Assembly: GCA_049840475.1 (NCBI GenBank)
Contig: JASGKX010000001.1
Location: 1-64,000, forward strand
From: JBGVSA01 sp049840475
GTDB taxonomy: Bacteria; Pseudomonadota; Gammaproteobacteria; Burkholderiales; Rhodocyclaceae
Direction of reading: 5' to 3'
DNA: 64,000 bases
Position numbers and translations under genes: made by a program. The notes beneath the pieces are model-generated. The model worked only from the letters and a program-made list of their open reading frames with translations. It did no database searches and was not told the DNA's origin. Below are positions 28,167 through 35,814 of the stretch, in pieces; position 1 is the first letter of the stretch; every line of letters starts with the position of its first letter.

Positions 28167-28745
28167 ATGTACGCACTGCGCGCAAGCGTATTGTCGTTGG
28201 CACTTGGCGCAATGGCAGCCATGCACATCGCCCAGGCCGCAGAAATCGGCGGCATTCCGTTTGAAGATCAGATCAGAGCCAACGACTCAACACTCGTGCT
28301 CAATGGCGGCGGCGTCCGCACCAAACTCGTTTTCAAGGTTTACGCGATGGGACTGTATTTGCCCCAAAAGGCAGACACCCCCGCGTCGATTTACCAGGGT
28401 TCCGGTCCGCGTCGTATTGAACTGGTCACGTTGCGTGAGCTGACAGCAGAACAACTCAGCGACGCACTCGTAGAGGGTTTGCACAAGAATCTAAGCAAAG
28501 CGGAATATGAAAAACTGGCTCCACGCATCGAATCGCTCAAAAGCACCATGTTGAGCATTGGCAAGGCGCCAGCCAAAACGCGGATATCACTTGATTTCAC
28601 CGGTTCTGCTACTCGTGTAACGGTCAATCACGCGCAAAAGGGTGCAGATATCGCCGGCAAGGATTTTTTTGACGCGCTCCTGCGCATCTGGCTGGGCGAC
28701 GATCCTGCTCAGGATGATTTGAAAGACCGGCTCCTCGGTCGATAA
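28167..28745 (+). CDS. Exported chalcone-isomerase-like domain protein
   Basis: 192 residues with a signal peptide (MYALRASVLSLALGAMAAMH, cleavage after about AQA). The mature part (IGGIPFEDQIRAND, GVRTKLVFKVYAMGLYLPQ) matches the bacterial chalcone_isomerase-like family of periplasmic proteins. Enzymatic activity is unproven for this bacterial group. An AAGGAGA ribosome site precedes the ATG. It lies seven bases before ogt with no shared pathway evident. Confidence 0.8.
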   Translation: MYALRASVLSLALGAMAAMHIAQAAEIGGIPFEDQIRANDSTLVLNGGGVRTKLVFKVYAMGLYLPQKADTPASIYQGSGPRRIELVTLRELTAEQLSDALVEGLHKNLSKAEYEKLAPRIESLKSTMLSIGKAPAKTRISLDFTGSATRVTVNHAQKGADIAGKDFFDALLRIWLGDDPAQDDLKDRLLGR

Positions 28746-28752
28746 TGGGCGC

Positions 28753-29247
28753 GTGACGACCACCAGCCCTTCATCCTCCCGACGGTTCAATGCTGTTCTC
28801 GCCGCACCGCGTTGCCGGATCGGCATAACCACGCGCCACGGCGAGAACATTGAAGAGATCTTCTTCCTGCCGCCAGACACAGCGTTGCAGGCGCCCGACA
28901 ATGCGCTCGCGGCGGAAGCCTGCGCCCAGATCGAAGCATTTCTCTCCGATCCCGCAAATACTTTTTCGCTCCCGCTGACAACGCGCGGCAGCGCTTTCCA
29001 GCGCCGCGTTTGGCAGGCGATATCTGACGTCCCACGAGGCTCTGTCACAACGTACGGCGAGATATCCGCGAGCCTTGGCAGCGTTGCACGCGTGGTCGGT
29101 CAAGCCTGCGGCGCAAACCCGTTCCCGCTCGTCATTCCGTGCCATCGCGTCATTTCGCGCTCGGGGCTGGGAGGTTTTGCCCACGCCAGCGACGGTTGGC
29201 TGCTCGATACAAAACGCTGGCTACTCATGCATGAGGGCGCTTTGTGA
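28753..29247 (+). CDS. ogt: Methylated-DNA-protein cysteine methyltransferase
   Basis: Repairs O6-alkylguanine by transferring the alkyl group to its own cysteine, which inactivates the protein. The 164-residue protein has the helix-turn-helix region (VWQAISDVPRGSVTTYGEIS) and the acceptor motif PCHRV. No Ada regulatory domain is present, so this is the Ogt/MGMT class. It starts at GTG 28753 and overlaps xerD by four bases (GTGA). Confidence 0.92.
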   Translation: MTTTSPSSSRRFNAVLAAPRCRIGITTRHGENIEEIFFLPPDTALQAPDNALAAEACAQIEAFLSDPANTFSLPLTTRGSAFQRRVWQAISDVPRGSVTTYGEISASLGSVARVVGQACGANPFPLVIPCHRVISRSGLGGFAHASDGWLLDTKRWLLMHEGAL

Positions 29248-30143
29248 GCGCACTAGAATCGAGCCTTTCGGCCATTGACGACTTTGTCGATACCGTATGG
29301 CTTCAGGATGGGCTGGCGCGTAATACGCTCGAAGCGTATCGCTCCGACCTGCGCCTGTTCGCCCAATGGCTCGGTCAGCGAGACCGCGATATTCAGACGG
29401 CAGACAAAAGCGTACTTGCCGATTATCTGGCGACGTTGAGCGGCAATTCAAAGCCCGCTACGCAACGCCGCGCGCTCGCCGCTTTGCGCCGCTATTACCG
29501 CGTTCAATTGGCGGAAAGCCGTATCGCCACAGACCCCACGCTGGATATCGACCCGCCCATAGCGGCCCAGCGATTCCCAAAAACCCTCAGTGAAGCTCAG
29601 ATCGAAGCCCTGCTCGATGCGCCGGACACAAATAGCGTGTTCGGCCTGCGGGACAGGGCGATGATCGAAGTCATCTATGCCACGGGACTACGCGTGTCCG
29701 AACTGGTCGGCCTCAAGGTTTTCGAAGTCGATTTGTCGATGGGCGTCATTCGAGTGATGGGAAAAGGCAGCAAAGAAAGGCTTGTCCCGATGGGCGAATG
29801 GGCGCTGGACTGGTTAAGGCGCTACCTGACCGAGGGGCGCCCCGCCCTGGCGAAACTGCCAGACGAAGCGATATTTCTGACCCGGTTCGGCAGCGCTATG
29901 AGCCGGCAGATGTTCTGGAACATCATCAAGCGCTACGCCATTGACGCGGGGATTCGCCAAGAGATGATTTCCCCCCATACGCTGCGTCACGCCTTTGCCA
30001 CTCATCTGCTGAACCACGGGGCCGATTTGCGCGTAGTCCAGCTCTTGCTCGGCCATGCCGACATTTCGACCACGCAGATATATACACATGTCGCCCGCGA
30101 GCGGCTGAAACAATTGCATCAAGTCCATCACCCGCGAGGTTGA
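29244..30143 (+). CDS. xerD: Site-specific tyrosine recombinase XerD
   Basis: XerD works with XerC at dif to resolve chromosome dimers at the septum. The 299-residue protein has the N-terminal SAM-like core-binding domain and the catalytic domain with TGLRVSELVGL (Arg), KGSKERLVP (Lys), HTLRHAFATHLL (His, Arg), LLGHADISTTQIYTH and nucleophile Tyr280. It starts at GTG 29244. The full catalytic set and length support a housekeeping Xer protein rather than a phage or island integrase; XerC versus XerD rests on closer resemblance and is not proven. Confidence 0.9.
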   Translation: MSALESSLSAIDDFVDTVWLQDGLARNTLEAYRSDLRLFAQWLGQRDRDIQTADKSVLADYLATLSGNSKPATQRRALAALRRYYRVQLAESRIATDPTLDIDPPIAAQRFPKTLSEAQIEALLDAPDTNSVFGLRDRAMIEVIYATGLRVSELVGLKVFEVDLSMGVIRVMGKGSKERLVPMGEWALDWLRRYLTEGRPALAKLPDEAIFLTRFGSAMSRQMFWNIIKRYAIDAGIRQEMISPHTLRHAFATHLLNHGADLRVVQLLLGHADISTTQIYTHVARERLKQLHQVHHPRG

Positions 30144-30327
30144 GCATTTTCGATAGGCATGCCCTGGCACAGGAAAAGTGTGTCTCTAATTTCTGAATGT
30201 AAATCTCTTTGCATCGGCCGCATATTCAATGGCAGAATAAAACGTCCGCTCGGCTGCGATTTTCCTCACCGCACCGGCCACCAGCGAACGTCGAGACAAA
30301 CTCTCCATCCAAAAAGGGCCCGACGAC
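30144..30327. other. Upstream region of the H-NS-like gene
   Basis: A 184-base gap, more AT-rich than its surroundings. It contains an imperfect inverted repeat ATGTAAA-TCTC-TTTGCAT (30197-30214). No promoter could be fixed with confidence. Confidence 0.4.
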
Positions 30328-30684
30328 ATGGAACTCAGCAAGCTCTCCCTGGGCGAACTCAAACGCCTCAAATCCCGTATCGAAACCGAAATCAGCCGTC
30401 GCACCGATACGACGAAGCGTGATCTTCTCAAGAAATTCCAAAAGATGACGGCCGAACTGGGCCTGTCGATTAACGACGTGATTGGCAAGCCGGCTGCTGC
30501 GGAAGGTCCGCGCGCCAAGCGCGGCCCGGCCAAGAAAGCCGCCACGACAAAAACCAAGGTCGCGCCAAAATATCGCAACCCCGGTGACGCCTCGCAAACC
30601 TGGACCGGACGTGGTCGCAAGCCCCAGTGGGTTTCGCAACAACTGGAACAAGGCAAGACGCTGGATGATTTGTTGATCAAATAA
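30328..30684 (+). CDS. H-NS family nucleoid-associated protein
   Basis: The 118-residue protein has an N-terminal coiled coil for oligomerisation (SKLSLGELKRLKSRIETEI), a basic Lys/Ala linker (AKRGPAKKAATTKTK) and the C-terminal DNA-binding motif TWTGRGRKPQWV, the H-NS/MvaT-type AT-hook loop seen in Burkholderiaceae. H-NS proteins silence AT-rich, often horizontally acquired, DNA. It is a single gene with its own terminator. Confidence 0.93.
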   Translation: MELSKLSLGELKRLKSRIETEISRRTDTTKRDLLKKFQKMTAELGLSINDVIGKPAAAEGPRAKRGPAKKAATTKTKVAPKYRNPGDASQTWTGRGRKPQWVSQQLEQGKTLDDLLIK

Positions 30685-30720
30685 AGCGAATGGCGGGCAG
30701 CAATGTCGCCTCGAAAAAAA

Positions 30721-30752
30721 GGCCATGAAGGCGTTCGCCCCATGGCCTTTTT
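30721..30752 (+). terminator. Terminator after the H-NS-like gene
   Basis: GGCCATG (30721-30727) pairs with CATGGCC (30741-30747) and is followed by five T residues. An A run precedes it, so it may work for folB on the other strand too. Confidence 0.8.
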
Positions 30753-30862
30753 CTATTCGGCGCGAAATATTCGCCACCCGGTTGGAAAATTTTGCATCCG
30801 GTTTTGCAAAAACGACAATGCCACTCGCTGGAAGCAGGTGCCCACTAAGCGATCAACCAGCG

Positions 30863-31252
30863 CTAGACAATGCCGCTACCGCGCGCTGGCGGCACGCCAA
30901 CACCCTCGCGGCCACGTTCTATATACACGCCGACTCGCCGGACGCCGCGCAGCACGCCCAACTTAACGATCGACACACGCACCCACGGTGCACCAAATTC
31001 GTCGAACATCAGGCCGACAAGAAATTCGCCGAGTGTTTCGAGCAAATTAAAGTGCCGCTCGGCGAGAACGGCGCGAATGCGTGAGACGACCTTGTCATAG
31101 TCAATGGTGTCGGCAATGTCGTCGTGGTCGGCAGCCGACTCCGGCACGCCGAACGTAAGGTTCATCTCTACAGCCTGCGGCGCGAGCTGTTCCCGCGGAT
31201 AAATTCCCACCCGCGCATCAACCTGCAAACCTTCCACAAAGATAAAATCCAT
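30863..31252 (-). CDS. folB: Dihydroneopterin aldolase
   Basis: Converts dihydroneopterin to hydroxymethyl-dihydropterin and glycolaldehyde in folate synthesis. The 129 residues from ATG 31252 (MDFIFVEGLQVDARVGIYP) include the conserved catalytic region (GIYPREQ), DYDKVVSRIR and the lysine-bearing VRVSIVKLG. The protein is divergent from plsY. An upstream in-frame extension of 22 residues would overlap the plsY leader and is not favoured. Confidence 0.92.
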   Translation of the reverse strand: MDFIFVEGLQVDARVGIYPREQLAPQAVEMNLTFGVPESAADHDDIADTIDYDKVVSRIRAVLAERHFNLLETLGEFLVGLMFDEFGAPWVRVSIVKLGVLRGVRRVGVYIERGREGVGVPPARGSGIV

Positions 31253-31305
31253 TTCCCTGTCTTTCAGGGCGCCCGGCGCCCGCATTGCATCCGCAACATA
31301 ACAAC

Positions 31306-31939
31306 ATGACCGCCACAACCACCAGCATTCTAGCCTTGCTCGCCGCCTACCTCATCGGCTCCATTCCTTTCGCGGTGATCGTATCGCTGGGCCTCGGACT
31401 CTCAGACCCGCGCTCATATGGATCGGGCAATCCTGGCGCAACCAATGTGCTGCGTAGCGGCAACAAACTTGCCGCCCTGCTCACGCTACTGGGCGACGCA
31501 GGCAAAGGCTGGCTGGTCGTCTGGGGCGCGAAAGCACTCGTGGCGCACGGCGTACTTGCACTTTCGCCAAGCCTGCTCGCAGGCATGGCCGTTGCGGCTT
31601 TTCTTGGCCACGTGTTTTCGATATTCCTGCGCTTCAAGGGAGGGAAAGGCGTGGCGACCGCAGCCGGTGTCCTATTCGGCATCCATTGGCTCGTAGGCCT
31701 TGGGACGCTGGCAGTGTGGATCGTCGTCGCGGCCGTATCCCGCTATTCGTCGGCGGCCGCGCTGACGGCGGCAGTAGCAGCCCCTGCGCTTACACACTTT
31801 GTATTGGGAGAGCCGGTCTGGGTCGGCACGACCATCGTTCTCGCCGCTATCCTGATCTGGCGTCACGCAGAGAATATCCGACGGCTGCTTAACGGCACCG
31901 AGAGCAAGCTCGGGAAGAAAAAGAGGCGGTCAGCCGCTG
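31306..31939 (+). pseudogene. plsY: Acyl-phosphate:glycerol-3-phosphate acyltransferase, apparent frameshift at the end
   Basis: PlsY is the inner-membrane enzyme that makes lysophosphatidic acid from acyl-phosphate. Conserved loops YGSGNPGATNVLR and FKGGKGVATAAGV and five to six membrane helices are intact. As written the frame runs on to 32172, antisense to tsaD, adding an implausible hydrophilic tail. One extra A in the A run at 31918-31922 would end the protein at TGA 31937-31939, ten bases past the tsaD stop, giving about 210 residues, the usual length. All catalytic loops precede the break, so even the extended product might work. Confidence 0.75.
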
Positions 31940-32956
31940 ATTTCAGCCAGGGGCCAGCGGGGACGTATGGCAAACGAGCCTCCCCGCTCAGAAGGCTGCT
32001 CTCCAGCCATGAGATGCATGGCACCGGCAAAGGCGATCATTGCGCCGTTGTCCGAACAGAACTCCAGCTCAGGGAAATACACCTGGCCACGTCGCCGCTC
32101 CAGCTCATCGCGCAATCGCTCGCGCAGACGGACATTCGCGCCAACCCCCCCTGCCACCACCAACTGCTTTAGCCCGGTCTGGCGAATAGCTGCGATCGCC
32201 TTGGCACACAGTACGTTCAACGACAGCCTCTTGAAACTCGGCAGCCAGATCCGCCTGTTGGTCTGGCGCGAATTCCGGCTGGCGAGCAGCCGTCAGCACG
32301 GCCGTCTTCAAGCCGCTGAAGCTGAAATTGAGGTCCCCGGAGTGAATCATCGGGCGCGGCAGCTTGAATCGCCCCGGCACGCCTTGAGTGGCAAGGCGTG
32401 CAAGAACAGGACCACCGGGATACGACAAACCGAGCAGTTTGGCCGTCTTGTCAAAAGCCTCGCCAGCCGCGTCGTCCACACTCTCGCCCAGCAACGCGTA
32501 CTTGCCAACGCCGTCCACTCGCATCAATTGCGTGTGCCCGCCTGAAACCAGCAGCGCTACAAACGGAAAGTGTGGCGGCTCGCTGGCGAGCATGGGCGAC
32601 AACAGATGCCCTTCCAGATGATGTACGGGCAAGGCCGGAATCGACAACGAAGTAGCCAGCGCTTCCGCCACGCTGGCGCCAACGAGCAACGCTCCCGCGA
32701 GCCCAGGCCCAGTCGTGTAGGCAACCGCGGTGACTTGCGACAGATGACGATCGCCTTTTGAAAGCGCCTCTCGAATCAAGGGAATGATGCGGCGCACGTG
32801 ATCGCGCGACGCCAGCTCCGGCACCACGCCGCCATAGGCAGCATGCATGTCGATCTGCGAGAAGACAGTGTGGGCGAGCAGCCCTGCGTGGGAGTCATAG
32901 AGACCGATGCCGGTTTCGTCGCACGAGGATTCGATGCCGAGTACAAGGTGATTCAT
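31930..32956 (-). pseudogene. tsaD: tRNA threonylcarbamoyladenosine transferase TsaD, frameshifted
   Basis: TsaD transfers threonylcarbamoyl to A37 of ANN-decoding tRNAs. From ATG 32956 (NHLVLGIESSCDETGIGLY) the protein shows the metal-binding HHLEGH and then SGGHTQLM. At 32215 an extra G on the plus strand (C on the coding strand) shifts the frame; without it the protein continues EAVVEVLCAKAIAAI to the conserved SDNGAMIAFAG and ends at 31930, about 341 residues. TsaD is normally essential in bacteria, so a sequencing error is the likeliest explanation. It is divergent from rpsU, the usual arrangement. Confidence 0.88.
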
Positions 32957-33023
32957 ATGGTGTAGTGTACGCGACCCGCCGCCGCCCCGGGCAGGCAAAA
33001 GAGGGTCGGCACAAACAAACACG

Positions 33024-33052
33024 TTCACTTTCGGCTCGGCCCAGTGTATAGT
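33024..33052 (+). promoter_or_regulatory. Promoter of the rpsU-yqeY-dnaG-rpoD operon
   Basis: TTCACT (33024-33029), a 17-base spacer and TATAGT (33047-33052), 40 bases before rpsU, within the divergent tsaD-rpsU gap. Confidence 0.7.
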
Positions 33053-33092
33053 CGCCGACTCACTCTCTTCAGAGCCAGCAAGGAAAACAGGA

Positions 33093-33305
33093 ATGCCTGG
33101 AGTACGCCTCAAGGAAAACGAGCCGTTTGAAGTTGCTATCCGCCGCTTCAAGCGCACGATCGAAAAAGCCGGTCTGCTGACCGAACTGCGCGCTCGCGAG
33201 TTCTACGAAAAGCCGACCGCAGAACGCAAGCGCAAGAAGGCCGCTGCAGTCAAGCGCCTGCACAAGCGCCTGCGCAGCCAAACGCTGCCGCCCAAGCTGT
33301 ACTGA
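33093..33305 (+). CDS. rpsU: 30S ribosomal protein S21
   Basis: The 70-residue basic protein (VRLKENEPFEVAIRRFKRT) is the standard S21, a 30S protein that helps with mRNA base pairing at initiation. It leads the macromolecular-synthesis operon. A hairpin with a T run follows directly, so most transcripts likely stop here, giving far more S21 than primase or sigma factor. Confidence 0.97.
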   Translation: MPGVRLKENEPFEVAIRRFKRTIEKAGLLTELRAREFYEKPTAERKRKKAAAVKRLHKRLRSQTLPPKLY

Positions 33306-33353
33306 TTCCCATCTCCCGGCGCGCATCTGCGTCGGTCTGATGAGAGCAGGAAG

Positions 33354-33382
33354 ACCCGGAACCGCCAGGTATCCGGGTTTTT
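33354..33382 (+). terminator. Attenuating terminator after rpsU
   Basis: ACCCGGA (33354-33360) pairs with TCCGGGT (33372-33378), followed by T residues. It lies inside the operon, comparable with the internal terminator between rpsU and dnaG in E. coli. Confidence 0.75.
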
Positions 33383-33431
33383 GCGCTTTGCGGCAATCAC
33401 CGCAAACACCCATCGAATTCGAAGGCCAACA

Positions 33432-33878
33432 ATGTCGCTCAAAGAACAGATCAATGAAGACATGAAGGCGGCGATGCGCGCGCGCGAAACCGCGCGGCTC
33501 GGCGCCATCCGCCTACTCCTCGCCGCAGTCAAGCAGAAGGAAGTTGACGAACGCATTACGCTCGATGACGCCGCAGTCGTCGCCATCGTCGAGAAGCTCA
33601 TCAAGCAACGTCGCGACTCGATCTCCCAGTACGAAGCGGCAAAACGCCAAGACCTGGTCGATGCTGAGCGATTGGAACTGGACGTTCTCTCCGCATACAT
33701 GCCCGCCGCCCTTTCCGAAGGCGAAATTGATGCCGCCGTAGCGGCCTCCATCACCGAAACCGGCGCAGCCGGGCCGGCTGACATGGGCAAGGTCATGGGC
33801 CTGCTCAAAGGCCGTCTTGCTGGCCGCGCCGACATGCAGGCCGTATCAGCCAAGGTCAAGGCAGCGCTGAGCAAGTAA
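33432..33878 (+). CDS. yqeY: GatB/YqeY domain protein
   Basis: The 148-residue protein (MSLKEQINEDMKAAMRARE) belongs to the GatB/YqeY family, sharing the helical C-terminal domain of the GatB amidotransferase subunit. The motif PADMGKVMGLLKGRLAGRAD is typical. It may bind tRNA, but the role is unproven. Between rpsU and dnaG is its normal place outside the enterobacteria. Confidence 0.92.
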   Translation: MSLKEQINEDMKAAMRARETARLGAIRLLLAAVKQKEVDERITLDDAAVVAIVEKLIKQRRDSISQYEAAKRQDLVDAERLELDVLSAYMPAALSEGEIDAAVAASITETGAAGPADMGKVMGLLKGRLAGRADMQAVSAKVKAALSK

Positions 33879-33968
33879 GGGGGCACAAGCTCCAGCCGCC
33901 ATGCAGCAACCGGGGCCGCACATGCGGCCCACTTCGCGACACTCAATTACTGGACAAAACCGCAGTCG

Positions 33969-35736
33969 ATGATCCCACCCTCATTCGTGGAACAACTGCT
34001 CGCGCGCGTTCGACATCGTTGACGTGATCGAGCGTTACGTCCCACTCAAAAAGGGGGGATCAAACTATTTGGCCTGCTGCCCGTTCCATAACGAAAAATC
34101 GCCGTCGTTCACCGTCAGCCCCAGCAAACAGTTCTATCACTGCTTTGGCTGCGGCGCGCACGGCACAGCCATCGGTTTCTTGATGGAATATGGCGGCATG
34201 TCGTTCCGCGACACCGTCAAGGACCTGGCCGGCCAGGTCGGCATGCAGATGCCGGACGAAGAGCGCTTCGACCATGCCGCGCACGCACGCAGCCAATCGC
34301 TAGCTGAAGTCATGGCAACCGCAGCGCGCTTCTACCGAAGCCAACTCAAGACGGCGCCCCAGGCCATCGAATACCTCAAGAAGCGAGGCCTCACTGGCGA
34401 AATCGCCGCACGATTCGGCATCGGCTATGCGGGTGACGATTGGCAGTCATTGCGAAGCGCATTTCCGGGCCACTATGACGACGCAGCACTCGTCGAAGCC
34501 GGGCTGGTCATCCAGAACGACGCCGGACGCCGCTACGATCGCTTCCGGGAGCGCGTAACGTTCCCGATCCTCGATCAGCGGGGCAATGTCATCGGCTTTG
34601 GCGGACGGATAATCGGCGCTGGCGAACCCAAGTACTTGAACTCGCCCGAAACACCGCTATTTGAGAAGGGACGAGAACTGTACGGGCTGTGGCAAGCACG
34701 ACAAGCCATCCGCGAGAGCAGCACAGTCGTCGTCGTCGAAGGCTACATGGACGTCGTCGCACTCGCACAGTTCGGCTTTGGTGCGGCGGTTGCCACACTA
34801 GGCACTGCGACAACGCCCACGCACATCCAGAAGCTCTTCCGGCAGGCCGAGCGCATCGTGTTCTGCTTCGACGGCGACGCAGCAGGCCGCAAAGCAGCAC
34901 GAAGAGCCCTCGACGCCAGCCTCGAACAACTATCGGACGACAAGACCGTCCGGTTCTTGTTTTTGCCGCCCGAGCACGATCCGGATAGCTACGTGCGCGA
35001 AAACGGCCTCGAAGCATTCCGCCGCGCGGTGAATGACGCCATGCCGCTGACCGAATTCCTGATGCGCGAACTGCGACAGGACAACGACCTGACCACCGGC
35101 GAAGGGCGGGCACGGCTTGTGCACGTCGCAAAGGACTTCGTGCCGCGCGTTGCGGCGCCGGTACTTCGCCTGCAACTGATTCGCGCCTTGGCCGAAGACA
35201 GTGGATTGCCCGAAACACAGATCGAAACCGCGCTAGGCCTGAAGACCGCATCCGGAAGATCGCGCAAAGCGCCGCCAAAACAGGCATCGCGCACAGGCCC
35301 GGTGAGTCCGCTGCGGCAACTTCTGCGCTTGCTGGCGGCATACCCGAATCTGTGCGGACATGTACCGTTCGAAGTTGCGCTTGATATGGAGGACTCTCCA
35401 GAAAAGTCTGCACTCCTCGCCCTGCTCGACGCTTTTGACGACGGAGCACTCGAGGAGCGCTCGCTGGCGATGTTCTACGAACGCTTCCGTGACACGCCTG
35501 TCGAGGCCGTTTTCGGCGACCTCCTCTCGGCGCTCGAAAACAATCATTACACGGAAGACACTGCCGCAACGGTGTTGTCCGATCTATTGTTGAAGCATCG
35601 TCTGCACACCGTCGAAACGCGCATCGCTGAGCTGAATCAACGCATGGCGTCGCGCGGCCCGAACCCGGAAGAGCTACAGCAACTGCAAACTCTTCTCAAG
35701 GAAAAACAGAAGCTTAAGTCTGGACAGGCAGACTGA
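33969..35736 (+). pseudogene. dnaG: DNA primase, frameshifted at codon ~14
   Basis: DnaG makes RNA primers for replication. ATG 33969 opens IPPSFVEQLLARV, then the frame stops at 34018-34020. The other frame continues VIERYVPLKKGG with the CHC2 zinc finger (CCPFHNEKSPSF, CFGCGAHG), the TOPRIM domain (VVEGYMDV) and a C-terminal DnaB-binding region, ending at 35736. Deleting one T at 34009-34010 restores LLARVDIVDVIERY. The joined protein has about 588 residues. DnaG is essential, so a consensus error is far more likely than a real loss; initiation at GTG 34024 would give a shortened but domain-complete protein. Confidence 0.9.
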
Positions 35737-35814
35737 GTCCACGCTAAAATTGTCGGTTTCCCCGATTTGTCGATCGAGGAAATCAGAGTTCCTGCCCGTG
35801 ATCCGAGGATTGTA

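Noticed and set aside
29244..30143. xerD as a phage or integron integrase
   Set aside because: Length, motifs and a housekeeping neighbourhood (ogt, H-NS-like) fit the chromosomal Xer recombinase; no att or attC-like repeats nearby.
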